From Gemmatimonadales bacterium (lineage in GTDB: Bacteria > Gemmatimonadota > Gemmatimonadetes > Longimicrobiales > Gaopeijiaceae): a stretch of DNA of 64,000 nucleotides. Position numbers and translations under genes: made by a program. The DNA is taken from assembly GCA_007695225.1 (NCBI GenBank), contig REED01000192.1, positions 1 to 64,000 of the forward strand, written 5' to 3'. Positions 33,127 to 44,392 of this stretch are shown in pieces; positions within the stretch are counted from its first letter, which is position 1, and every line of letters begins with the position of its first letter. The notes beneath the pieces are model-generated. The model searched no databases, was not told the origin of the DNA, and saw only the letters and a program-made list of their open reading frames with translations.

Positions 33127-36100
33127 CCTCCCTTCCGGAGGACGAACACGGGACGTCCAAGGTGTCCCTGGAGGCCGACGGGGGAGGGGCGCGCAACTCA
33201 CTGGAGCGCCTGGCCCGCCTCTGGGGCGTGGAGTGCAGCCACCAGGACGGCTTCGAGCGCCACATCCGTCCCGCCTCCGAGGTCCTTCTGGCTCTGCTCA
33301 GCGAACTGGGCGCACCGGTCGCCCGCATGTCCGATGTTCCGGACGCCGTCCGGGAGCGGGAGGCGGAGCGGGCCGGGGAGCGGGTTCCCCCCGTGACCGT
33401 GGCCTGGTTGGGAGCCGGGGGGAGACTGCCTCGGCGTCCGGGCCTTCCCGCCGAAGGGACGGTGGAGCTTCGGGTGACCACCGAGGGGGGAGACCTCCTG
33501 GAGTCGGTCGCCCGAATCGGTCGGCGGGGGATCCCCCTCCCGGAGGGGCTTCCCCCAGGGTACCACCGGGTGCGGGTCACCGGCGCAGGCTGGTCCGATT
33601 CCACCCTCCTGATGGTGGCGCCGCCGCAGGTCTTCGGTGGGGAGGGGCCCGGGGGGGAACCGGTGCGGGAGTGGGGGAGCTTCCTTCCCCTGCACGCGCT
33701 CCGCACCGGGCGGGACTGGGGGACGGGAGACCTGACGGACCTGGAGGAGCTCCTGTCCTGGACGGCGGAGCGGGGGGGGCAGGTGGTGGGCACGCTCCCT
33801 CTCATGGCCGCCTACCTGGATCGGCCCCTGGAACCCAGCCCCTACGCTCCGGTGAGCCGGCTCTTCTGGAACGAGCTCTTCCTGGATCCGAGACGCCTCC
33901 CGGAGTGGCACCAGGCGTCGGAGCTGCGGCGCCACGCGGCTTCCCCAGAGATCCGGGAACGCGTTCGCCAGCTCCGGGAGGGGGGGGCCGTGGAGTACCG
34001 AAAGGCCTACCTCCTTCGCACGGAGTTCCTGGGGCCCCTGGCAGAGATCTGGCGCAAGGAGGGCGGCCTCGAGGATCCGGCATTCCAGTCCTTCCTCCGG
34101 AGGAATCCCGAGGCTCTGCGCTACGCCGCCTTCCGGGCCACCGTGGACGCACGGGGGGAGACGTGGGGGCGTTGGCCCTCCCACTGGCGGGCGTCGGGAA
34201 TCCCGGATGGGGCGTATCGCCGGAGCGACTGCTGCCGCCATCTCTACGCCCAGTTCCGTTTCGAGGAGCAGTTGGACGCGGTGGTGGCCCGGGGTGCGGC
34301 GGGGCTCTACCTCGACCTTCCCCTGGGGGCCCACCCCGAGGGGTTCGATGTCTGGGCCCATCCCCGTCTCTTCGCAGGCGGCGCCTCCTTGGGCGCCCCC
34401 CCGGACGCCTTCTATGAAGACGGCCAGGACTGGGGACTTCCACCGGTCCGTCCCGCGGAGGCCCAGGCCCAGGGCCACCTCCACTTCCGACGAGTGCTGG
34501 GGAAGCTCCTTGCCCGGGCCCGATATCTTCGCATCGACCACGTCATGGGGCTCCACCGACTCTACTGGGTCCCAACGGGACGGACGGCGGCGGAGGGGGC
34601 CTATGTGCGGTATCCGACGGACGAGCTCTACGCGATCCTTGCCCTGGAGTCCCACCGACATGAGACCGTCCTGGTGGGTGAGGACCTGGGGACGGTTCCC
34701 CGGGAGGTCCGCCGGGAGATGGATCGGCGGAAGCTCAGGAGGATGTATGTGGTGCCCTTTGAGCTCCGGCCCGAAGAGGAAGGGGGCGGTCTGGCGCCGG
34801 TGCCTTCCGGGTCGGTGGCGGCTCTCAACACCCACGACATGCCCCCCTTTGCGGCGGAGTGGAAGCGGGAAGACTTCCCCTGCCGGCTCCGGAGGGCACT
34901 GGGGGAGCCGCTGCCGGGCGAGGCGCTCCCCCCGGGGAGTGGATCGGGGCCCCTGGAGGTGCTGGAGAGGGCGTTGACATGGCTGGGCCGGAGTCCGGCG
35001 GGGCTGGTCCTGGTGAACCTGGAGGATCTCTGGTTGGAGGAGGCCCCGCAGAACGTCCCGGGAACGCCGGGGATGGAGAACTGGCGGCGGAAGGCGAAGC
35101 TCCCCCTGGATTCCTTCCCCCGCCATGGGGCGGTGACAGGGATCCTGGAGAGCCTCCGGAGGGCCCGCGTCCTGTCCTGCGCCTCTCCAGCTCCAGCCAC
35201 GGGAGAGGAGACGGGAGGTTCGGGGGGAGATGCGACGGAACGTTCGACGAGAAGTTCGACGGAGAACAGGGAGATGAGGATGGCGAAGGAAACCGGAACG
35301 GGAGCACCGGCAGAGGCGGAGGCGGGAGATGGGCCGGGGGTGCCGTCGCTCCTGAGCGATGACGACCTGCACCTCTTCAACGAGGGGACCCACAACCGAC
35401 TGTATCGGAAGCTGGGGGCCCACCTCTCCCGGGATCCGGAACGGCCGGGGACCCACTTCGCCGTGTGGGCCCCCTCGGCGGAACGCGTCTCGGTGGTGGG
35501 CGACTTCAACGGGTGGGATGGGGAGGCGAGCCCCCTCGTTCACCGGGGAAGCTCCGGCATCTGGGAGGGATTTGAGCCCGGGGTGGAGAAGGGGGCCCAC
35601 TACAAATACGACATCCGGTCCCGATACGGCGGCTACCGGGTGCTCAAGGCGGACCCCTTCGGCTTCCGACACGAGGTGCCGCCGGGTACGGCATCGGTGG
35701 TCTGGGACCTGGACTACGCTTGGGGCGATGGGGAATGGATGGAGAGCCGCCGGGAGCGGAACGCCTCCGACGCGCCCCTTTCCATCTACGAGGTCCACCT
35801 GGGATCCTGGCGGCGGGATCCCGACGACCGGGGGCGCCTCCTGGGATATCGGGAGGTGGCCTCCCGGTTGGCCGCCTACGTCCGGGAGATGGGCTTCACC
35901 CACGTGCAGTTCATGCCCCTCACGGAGCATCCCTTCTACGGATCGTGGGGCTACCAGACCACCGGGTACTTCGCTCCCTCCAGCCGGTACGGCTCACCCC
36001 AGGACTTCATGTACCTGGTGGACCATCTCCACCAGGAGGGGATCGGGGTCTTCCTCGACTGGGTTCCATCCCACTTCCCCTCGGACGAGCACGGCCTCGC

Positions 36101-37244
36101 CTATTTTGACGGGACCCACCTCTTCGAGCACGCCGACCCCCGCCAGGGGTTCCACCCGGATTGGGAGAGTCTGATCTTCAACTATGGGCGGGCGGAGGTC
36201 CGTGCCTTTCTCCTGAGCAGCGCCCTCTTCTGGCTGGAGCATTTCCACGTGGACGGGCTCCGCGTTGATGCCGTCGCTTCCATGCTCTACCTCGACTATT
36301 CCCGCAAGGAGGGCGAGTGGATCCCCAATCGCCATGGGGGTCGGGAGAACCTGGAGGCCATCGATTTCCTGCGCAGGCTCAACGAGGACGTCTACGGCAG
36401 CCATCCCGACGTGCAGACCATGGCGGAGGAGTCCACCGCCTGGCCCATGGTTTCCCGTCCCACCTACCTGGGAGGGCTGGGGTTCGGGATGAAGTGGGAC
36501 ATGGGGTGGATGCACGACACCCTCCTCTACCTCTCCAGGGACCCGGTCCACCGCCGCCATCACCACGACGAGATCACCTTCCGGGCCCTCTACGCCTTCA
36601 ACGAGAACTTCGTACTTCCCCTTTCCCACGACGAAGTGGTCCACGGAAAGGGATCCCTGCTGAATCGGATGCCTGGCGACGCCTGGCAGAAACGGGCGAA
36701 CCTCCGCACCCTCCTGGCCTACCAGTTCCTCCAGTCGGGGAAGAAGCTTCTCTTCATGGGAGGGGAATTCGGACAGTGGCGGGAGTGGGGTCACGACGGA
36801 GAGTTGGAGTGGGACCTCCTGGCCCAGCCGGAACACCTCGGCATCCAACGCCTGGTGAGGGACCTGAATCATCTCTATGTCGAGACGGGGGTTCTCCACC
36901 GGTGGGACTTCCAATCCGAGGGGTTCGAGTGGGTCGATGCCCATGACCACGAGCACAGCGTGCTGGCCTTCCTCCGGAGGGAGCCCGAGGGCCACGGAGA
37001 ACCGCCCCTGCTCGCGGTTTTCAACTTCACGCCCATCCCCTGGGAGAACCACCGGGTGGGGGTTCCCCTGGAAGGACATTGGAGGGAGGTCCTGAACACC
37101 GACAGCCAGGAGTATGGGGGGAGCGGTCGGGGGAACCTGGGGGGGATCTCTTCCGACCCGGTGCCGGCCCACGGGCGGTTCCACTCCCTGACCCTCTCCC
37201 TCCCGCCGCTGGCGGCGGTGGTCTTCGAAGGACCCGCTTCTTGA
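33123..37244 (+). CDS. malQ-glgB: 4-alpha-glucanotransferase / 1,4-alpha-glucan branching enzyme fusion (MalQ-GlgB)
   Basis: One 1373-aa frame carries two enzymes. The first roughly 690 residues are GH77 amylomaltase: [13 protein letters not shown] with nucleophile Asp472, VGEDLGTVP with Glu520, NTHDMPP. A Gly/Thr/Ser/Glu-rich linker of about 45 residues follows. The rest is the GlgB branching enzyme: CBM48 ([19 protein letters not shown], in part), [30 protein letters not shown] with Asp1049, MAEESTAW with Glu1102/1103, [12 protein letters not shown]. MalQ redistributes glucan segments; GlgB adds alpha-1,6 branches. The start at 33123 overlaps the treS-mak stop (ATGA); 33117 is an alternative. 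An internal start could also make GlgB alone. Confidence 0.93.
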   Translation: MTSLPEDEHGTSKVSLEADGGGARNSLERLARLWGVECSHQDGFERHIRPASEVLLALLSELGAPVARMSDVPDAVREREAERAGERVPPVTVAWLGAGGRLPRRPGLPAEGTVELRVTTEGGDLLESVARIGRRGIPLPEGLPPGYHRVRVTGAGWSDSTLLMVAPPQVFGGEGPGGEPVREWGSFLPLHALRTGRDWGTGDLTDLEELLSWTAERGGQVVGTLPLMAAYLDRPLEPSPYAPVSRLFWNELFLDPRRLPEWHQASELRRHAASPEIRERVRQLREGGAVEYRKAYLLRTEFLGPLAEIWRKEGGLEDPAFQSFLRRNPEALRYAAFRATVDARGETWGRWPSHWRASGIPDGAYRRSDCCRHLYAQFRFEEQLDAVVARGAAGLYLDLPLGAHPEGFDVWAHPRLFAGGASLGAPPDAFYEDGQDWGLPPVRPAEAQAQGHLHFRRVLGKLLARARYLRIDHVMGLHRLYWVPTGRTAAEGAYVRYPTDELYAILALESHRHETVLVGEDLGTVPREVRREMDRRKLRRMYVVPFELRPEEEGGGLAPVPSGSVAALNTHDMPPFAAEWKREDFPCRLRRALGEPLPGEALPPGSGSGPLEVLERALTWLGRSPAGLVLVNLEDLWLEEAPQNVPGTPGMENWRRKAKLPLDSFPRHGAVTGILESLRRARVLSCASPAPATGEETGGSGGDATERSTRSSTENREMRMAKETGTGAPAEAEAGDGPGVPSLLSDDDLHLFNEGTHNRLYRKLGAHLSRDPERPGTHFAVWAPSAERVSVVGDFNGWDGEASPLVHRGSSGIWEGFEPGVEKGAHYKYDIRSRYGGYRVLKADPFGFRHEVPPGTASVVWDLDYAWGDGEWMESRRERNASDAPLSIYEVHLGSWRRDPDDRGRLLGYREVASRLAAYVREMGFTHVQFMPLTEHPFYGSWGYQTTGYFAPSSRYGSPQDFMYLVDHLHQEGIGVFLDWVPSHFPSDEHGLAYFDGTHLFEHADPRQGFHPDWESLIFNYGRAEVRAFLLSSALFWLEHFHVDGLRVDAVASMLYLDYSRKEGEWIPNRHGGRENLEAIDFLRRLNEDVYGSHPDVQTMAEESTAWPMVSRPTYLGGLGFGMKWDMGWMHDTLLYLSRDPVHRRHHHDEITFRALYAFNENFVLPLSHDEVVHGKGSLLNRMPGDAWQKRANLRTLLAYQFLQSGKKLLFMGGEFGQWREWGHDGELEWDLLAQPEHLGIQRLVRDLNHLYVETGVLHRWDFQSEGFEWVDAHDHEHSVLAFLRREPEGHGEPPLLAVFNFTPIPWENHRVGVPLEGHWREVLNTDSQEYGGSGRGNLGGISSDPVPAHGRFHSLTLSLPPLAAVVFEGPAS
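35268..35282 (+). promoter_or_regulatory. Possible internal ribosome site and start for free GlgB
   Basis: Inside the MalQ-GlgB linker AGGGAG (35268-35273) precedes an in-frame ATG at 35280 by six bases. Translation from here would give a complete branching enzyme of about 654 aa, near usual GlgB length. It may be the relic of the original glgB start or still functional. Confidence 0.4.
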
Positions 37245-39748
37245 GGCGGTACGTCTGCATCCACGGGCACTTCTACCAGCCTCCCCGGGAGAATCCGTGG
37301 CTGGAGGAGGTGGAGCGCCAGGAGTCGGCCCGTCCCTTCCACGACTGGAACGAGCGGATCTGCAGGGAGGCATACGCCCCCAATGCATTCTCGCGGATCC
37401 TCGACGGCCAGGGCCGGATCGTCCGGATCGTGAACAACTACGCCCGGATGAGCTTCAATTTCGGCCCGACCCTCCTTTCCTGGCTGGAGCGGAAGGCGCC
37501 GGAGACGTATGAGGCCATCCTTCAGGCGGACCGGCAGAGCCGGGAGCGCTTCTCGGGACACGGATCGGCGCTGGCGCAGGCCTACAACCACATGATCCTT
37601 CCCCTGGCCTCGTCCCGGGACCGGCGGACGCAGATCGCATGGGGGATCCACGATTTCCGGCATCGGTTCGGTCGCCCTCCCGAGGGGATGTGGCTCCCTG
37701 AGACCGCGGTGGACCTGGAGAGCCTCGACCTCATGGCCGAGGCGGGGATCCGGTTCACCGTCCTCGCCCCCCGGCAGGCCTCCGCGGTCAGGAACTCCCC
37801 GGACGGGGTCTGGGAGGACGTGACGGGGGAACGGGTCGATCCCAGCCAGGCCTACCGGGTGGCCCTTCCGTCGGGGCGGGAGATGGCGGTTTTCTTCTAC
37901 GATGGAGCCCTCTCCCGGGCCATTGCCTTCGAGGAGCTACTGAGCAACGGCGGGGTCCTGGCCCGACGGCTCCTGGAGGCCGGGGGGGACGGGGCTGCTC
38001 CCGGGGCCGCTCTGGGACCGGGGCTGACCCATGTCGCCACCGACGGGGAGACCTACGGCCACCACCACCGCCACGGAGAGATGGCACTCTCCTACGCACT
38101 GAAGGTCCTGGAGGAGAATCCCGACACCCGGTTGACCAACTACGGCGAATTCCTGGAACGGCATCCACCCACCCGGGAGGCCCGGATCGTGGAGGGGAGT
38201 TCCTGGAGCTGCATCCACGGGGTGGAGCGCTGGCGCTCCGACTGCGGGTGCAGCACCGGGGATCACGTGGATTGGCGCCAGGAATGGCGGGAGCCCCTAC
38301 GGGAGGCGCTGGACTGGCTCCGAGACGAACTGGAACCCCACTTCGAGGAGGCGGCGGGCGCACTCCTGCGGGATCCGTGGGGGGCCCGGGATCGGTACGT
38401 GGAAGTGGTGCTGGATCGCACGCCGGAGAATGTGGACCGATTCCTGGACCAGGAGGGGCTGCGCCCCCTGACCCCGCCGGAGCGGATCCGGGTTCTGAAG
38501 CTGTTGGAGATCCAGCGGCACGCCATGCTCATGTATACAAGCTGCGGGTGGTTCTTCGACGACCTGGCCCGCATCGAGACCCTCCAGGTGCTCCGGTACG
38601 CCGCCCGGGCCCTCCACCTGTACCAGGTCCTGGCGGGGACCGGCATGGAAGCCGAGTTCATGGACCGCCTGTCCCGGGCCCGGAGCAGCGTACCGGGGTT
38701 CGGGACCGGCGCGGACCTCTACCGGACGCGGGTGGCGCCGGACCGGGTGGAGCTCGCCAAGGTGGCCGCCCATCACGCCGTGTCTTCCCTGTTCCTGGAT
38801 GGGACAGCGGTTTCGGGGAGCCGGCACCGGGTGTATGCCTACGATGTGCGGGTGGAAGAGGCTCAGCCCGCCAGCTCCGGGGGGATCCGCCTCTCCATGG
38901 GCCGGATGGAGGTGAGCTCCACCATCACCCGGACCTCGGGGCGCTTCACCTTCGGGGTGCTCCACATGGGCGACCACCTCGTGGTGGGCGGTGTTCGGGG
39001 GTTCGAGGGGATGGAGGCCTATCAGGATCTCATCGGCAGGCTCCGGTCCCGCTTTGAAGAAGGGGATGCGCTCGAGATGATCCGGATCCTGGACCGGGAG
39101 TTCCGTGCCGCCTCCTATTCGCTGTCCTCGCTCTTCCGCGATGAGCAGGAGCGGGTCGTGGATCGGATCCTCAAGGATTCCCTTGCCGGAGCCGAGGGGG
39201 TCCTGCACAACCTGTTCGAGAGCCGGCTCCCCCTCATGCGTTTCCTGGCGGGGCTCCAGGTGCCCCAGCCTCGCCCCTTCCGGGCCGTGGGTGAGTTCAT
39301 CCTCGACCTCCGCCTCGAACGGGCGCTTGCCGCCGAACCCCCGGAGATCTCCCGGGCGGAACAACTCTTCCGGGAGGCCGAACTCACCGGGCTGCGGATG
39401 GACCGGGAACGTCTGGGGTTCGAGGCCGCAGGGGCGCTGGAGCGTACCCTCCGCCACCTGGAGCAGGAGCCGGACAACCTCCGGCTCCTGACCACCGTGC
39501 GTCGATTGGTGGCCTTCATCCGTTCGCTCCCCTTTGCCCTGGATCTCTGGGATGCCCAGAACACCTTCTTCCGCATCCTGGAGGGGGAGTTCCGTCGCCG
39601 GTTGGAGCTCGTGCGGGGGGGGGACCTCGAGCCGCTCCCCTGGATCCTGGAGTTCGGGGGCGTGGGACGGACCCTTGGCATCGCCGTCCCGGAGCCGCCG
39701 CTACCGGTGGTGGAGGCCGGAAGCGGATCCCCGGACCCCGAGAGATGA
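37241..39748 (+). CDS. GH57-family glycoside hydrolase with DUF3536
   Basis: An 835-aa protein beginning [19 protein letters not shown], the typical GH57 N-terminus with its HxHxYQP motif. It continues with [20 protein letters not shown] (candidate catalytic Glu), and [14 protein letters not shown]. The C-terminal half matches DUF3536, often fused to GH57 domains of unknown specificity. GH57 members include branching enzymes, amylopullulanases and 4-alpha-glucanotransferases; this subgroup is uncharacterised to my knowledge. The start is taken as TTG at 37241, overlapping the malQ-glgB stop, because family homology starts there. As last gene of the glgE-treS/mak-malQ/glgB operon it probably acts on the same glucan. 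Confidence 0.82.
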   Translation: MRRYVCIHGHFYQPPRENPWLEEVERQESARPFHDWNERICREAYAPNAFSRILDGQGRIVRIVNNYARMSFNFGPTLLSWLERKAPETYEAILQADRQSRERFSGHGSALAQAYNHMILPLASSRDRRTQIAWGIHDFRHRFGRPPEGMWLPETAVDLESLDLMAEAGIRFTVLAPRQASAVRNSPDGVWEDVTGERVDPSQAYRVALPSGREMAVFFYDGALSRAIAFEELLSNGGVLARRLLEAGGDGAAPGAALGPGLTHVATDGETYGHHHRHGEMALSYALKVLEENPDTRLTNYGEFLERHPPTREARIVEGSSWSCIHGVERWRSDCGCSTGDHVDWRQEWREPLREALDWLRDELEPHFEEAAGALLRDPWGARDRYVEVVLDRTPENVDRFLDQEGLRPLTPPERIRVLKLLEIQRHAMLMYTSCGWFFDDLARIETLQVLRYAARALHLYQVLAGTGMEAEFMDRLSRARSSVPGFGTGADLYRTRVAPDRVELAKVAAHHAVSSLFLDGTAVSGSRHRVYAYDVRVEEAQPASSGGIRLSMGRMEVSSTITRTSGRFTFGVLHMGDHLVVGGVRGFEGMEAYQDLIGRLRSRFEEGDALEMIRILDREFRAASYSLSSLFRDEQERVVDRILKDSLAGAEGVLHNLFESRLPLMRFLAGLQVPQPRPFRAVGEFILDLRLERALAAEPPEISRAEQLFREAELTGLRMDRERLGFEAAGALERTLRHLEQEPDNLRLLTTVRRLVAFIRSLPFALDLWDAQNTFFRILEGEFRRRLELVRGGDLEPLPWILEFGGVGRTLGIAVPEPPLPVVEAGSGSPDPER

Positions 39749-39784
39749 CCCGGTCCGTTCAGCGGTGACCGGGACGGCGGCCTT

Positions 39785-39950
39785 CTAGTGTGGTGAGTCA
39801 GAGATTCGCCGGCATTCGTGACCCGGCGCATCCACGGTGGCTGCGTTGCTCCGGATCGCGATAGCGGTGCTATCGCTCACCGTCGCGCCTTGCCACCGCG
39901 GCGCGCTGGGCCCCTCAGTACTTCTGCGAATCTCTGACTCACCACACTAG
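39785..39950. mobile_element. 166-bp MITE-like palindromic element
   Basis: A perfect 25-bp inverted repeat pairs 39785-39809 with 39926-39950, each outer end being CTAG. If CTAG (or TA) is target duplication, the terminal repeats are 21-23 bp starting TGTGGTGAGTCAG. The interior is an imperfect palindrome and an exact 8-bp hairpin (GCGATAGC, loop GGT) lies within one base of the element's centre. No coding capacity. Size and structure fit a non-autonomous element moved by an IS630- or IS5-like transposase, both of which use TA/CTAG targets. It lies between convergent genes and could also end transcription both ways. Confidence 0.75.
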
Positions 39951-41485
39951 CGGATCCGGATCCCGGCCTCCAGGAAGTGTTTCACCCACCGATGGACGTC
40001 GTGGGAACGGATCTGGTTCCGGGCCTGGTCCATCCTCGCGCGTCGTTCCTCGGGGGCCATGACGTGGGCCTGCCGGATGGCGGCTGCGACGCTGTCGGAC
40101 TCCGAGGGGTTCACCAGGAGGGCGCTCTCCCCCAACTCTCCGGCGGTCCCCGCGAAAACGCTCAGGATGAGGACACCGGAGCCCGCGTTCGCAGCCACGT
40201 ACTCCTTGGCGACCAGATTCATCCCGTCGTTGAGGGGGGTGACGAGGGCGGCGTCCGCCGCCCGGTAGTGGGCCAGGAGCTCGGCTCGGGTCCAGCTCTC
40301 ATAGCGGTACTCCACGGGAACCCAGTCCGCCGTTCCCCACCGCCGGTTGAGGGCGTCCACCCGCTCCTCGATCTCTGCCTTCGCATCCCGATAGGCCGGG
40401 ACCGTATCGCGGCTCGGGACCACCAACTGCTTGAGGACCACCGATCCCCGCAGCTCAGGCCAGCGCTCCAGGGCCAGGTCCAGCCCCTTGAGCTTCTCTG
40501 GGATTCCCTTCGTGTAGTCCAGACGATCCACCCCCAGGAGAAGGGTTCGGCCCCGCGCCTGATTCCGGATCGCCTGCTCCAGCGCCAGGACCACCGAGCC
40601 GTGGGCATCGCCAGAGTAACCTTGGAAGTCGATGGAGATCGGGAAGATGCCGGTGAGGATCTGCCGGCCGTCCAGGACGGGATCGGGAATCCCGCTCTCC
40701 GGGGGGAAGCTTTCGGGGAAGAGCTGCCGGGCGGCGTCCAGGAAGTGCTCCCGGTCCCGGATCGTCTGGAAGCCCACCAGGTCGAAGTGGAGGAGGCCCT
40801 CCACGAGTTCGCGGTGGCCCGGGATCCGCTCCAGGAGCTCCAGGGGCGGGAAGGGGATGTGCAGGAAGTACACCATCCGGTGGTCCAGGCCCCGTTCCCG
40901 GAGCTCCTTCCCCAGGAGAATGAGGTGGTAGTCCTGGACCCAGATCAGGTCATCCCATCGCAGGCAGGCGGTCAGGGAGTCCGCGAACCGGGCGTTCACT
41001 CGGCGGTAGCTCTCCCAGAAGTGGGGAGCCGGGCGGCAGAGATGGGAGAACCCGTGGAAGAGGGGCCAGAGGACCTGGTTGGAGAAGCCCCCGTAATAGG
41101 ACTCGACCTCCTCCTCCGTCAGGGCCACAGCCTGGAGGCGGCATCGGTCCCCTCCGGGGAGGCTCTCCAGGGCGCCGTCCAGCTCTGCCTGACCCGCGCC
41201 GGGAGCGCCGGTCCACCCCGTCCATACCCCGCCCCTGCGGGAGAGGATGGGCCAGAGGGCGGAGACAAGGCCCCCCGACGCGGGGGAGCTTTGCCATCTT
41301 CCGTCCGGCTTCGGGGTGAGCGTCACCGGGAGGCGGTTCGAGGCGAGGACCAGGCGACCGCCCCCCTTCCGTCGGTTGGGACCCGGATAGGGACCCAGGG
41401 GAGAGTGTCGGCGCTCCCAGGCGTCCCACCGGGTTGGGGGCGGCGGGGTGTACCGGGAACGAAAGGGAACCTGTACCTGGACCAT
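39947..41485 (-). CDS. otsA: Alpha,alpha-trehalose-6-phosphate synthase, copy 2 (GT20)
   Basis: Second OtsA, 512 aa. Motifs: ASNRLPVTL, SGGLVSALWP, GGFSNQVLWP, WVQDYHLI (Gln where copy 1 has His), HIPFPPLE, GVDRLDYTKGIPEKL, PLNDGMNLVAKEY. The ATG at 41485 is preceded by AAGG; the frame extends far upstream but as Pro/Arg-rich non-homologous sequence. The TAG stop lies inside the right end of the MITE-like element, so the native C-terminus may have been altered by insertion. Divergent from glgX. The phosphatase partner is probably the TPP module of the trifunctional protein at 21551-25561. Confidence 0.9.
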   Translation of the reverse strand: MVQVQVPFRSRYTPPPPTRWDAWERRHSPLGPYPGPNRRKGGGRLVLASNRLPVTLTPKPDGRWQSSPASGGLVSALWPILSRRGGVWTGWTGAPGAGQAELDGALESLPGGDRCRLQAVALTEEEVESYYGGFSNQVLWPLFHGFSHLCRPAPHFWESYRRVNARFADSLTACLRWDDLIWVQDYHLILLGKELRERGLDHRMVYFLHIPFPPLELLERIPGHRELVEGLLHFDLVGFQTIRDREHFLDAARQLFPESFPPESGIPDPVLDGRQILTGIFPISIDFQGYSGDAHGSVVLALEQAIRNQARGRTLLLGVDRLDYTKGIPEKLKGLDLALERWPELRGSVVLKQLVVPSRDTVPAYRDAKAEIEERVDALNRRWGTADWVPVEYRYESWTRAELLAHYRAADAALVTPLNDGMNLVAKEYVAANAGSGVLILSVFAGTAGELGESALLVNPSESDSVAAAIRQAHVMAPEERRARMDQARNQIRSHDVHRWVKHFLEAGIRIR

Positions 41486-42194
41486 GGGCCTGAACCTTCT
41501 TCGGGGTCTAAGGTTGGTTCCGCTGGCTGAACCCCCAGCCGTCGGACTTGAGCGGCGCCCCCCAACGCCGACCCCAGCAACCGGGTCGTAAGGCAGGGGG
41601 CGTGCCAGAAAACGTCGGGAGAGGAGCGGGGCATGCCTCCCAGACGGGGGAGGCCGGTTGGTGTAGCTTTCCGGCGACGCCTTCCCCCGGGGGAAACGGG
41701 CTTCGGATCGGCTGGGGGAGGACGGTGGGAGTTTTCGGCCCGGCCCTGCTGGGCGGGAACGGGACGGGGTGTCACCTGGAGGTCCTTGGGGGCCGGCAGG
41801 AGGGGGAGGGGAGGGACGTGGCGTGGCATGCATTTCGCTTCTCTCCCCGAGACGGTGCTCCGGGGCGGGGAGCGGGGCCATGGAAGGCCGTTTAAGAAGT
41901 ACAGGGGCTGCCGGAAGGCGTCTTGCAGTTCTGATCGAAACGGGCCGCTGAAATGAAAGCAATGCGGTAGGACCGGTGAGGGGACCCAACGAAGATGCAG
42001 GGCCCTGCCGATGATCCGCCATTGGCCGAGACCCCTGCGGGTTGGGGTGGCAGGGGCCCACCTCGGTGCTTGGGATGGCCGGGGCCCACCTCGGTGCTTG
42101 GGGCGGCGCGCCCAACGGCGGGTCCTCTACTTCTACGACAGCCCCTCAGGCGCTTGCGCTGGACAGCCCGGGAAATCTGACGGAGAAGGAGACG
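41486..42194. other. 709-bp divergent regulatory spacer otsA2 / glgX
   Basis: No gene is supported. The frames that remain open across it are Pro/Arg/Gly-rich and match nothing. It must contain promoters for otsA2 (leftward) and glgX (rightward). The middle has relatively AT-richer patches near 41890-41960. A perfect 22-bp direct repeat lies at 42053-42102, about 95-140 bases before glgX. Confidence 0.55.
42053..42102 (+). repeat. Perfect 22-bp direct repeat upstream of glgX
   Basis: Two identical 22-base copies beginning GGGGCCCACCTCGG, at 42053-42074 and 42081-42102, separated by six bases (period 28). Location in a divergent promoter region suggests a tandem operator; recent slippage is the alternative. 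Confidence 0.7.
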
Positions 42195-44384
<2,190 letters not shown>

Positions 44385-44392
44385 GGGGGCAG

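Noticed and set aside
33198-35930. 910-aa minus-strand open frame opposite malQ-glgB
   Set aside because: Pro/Arg/Gly/His-rich shadow of a GC-rich gene; the plus strand has unmistakable MalQ and GlgB motifs. Same reasoning for long antisense frames at 29638-32163 and 14059-16242.
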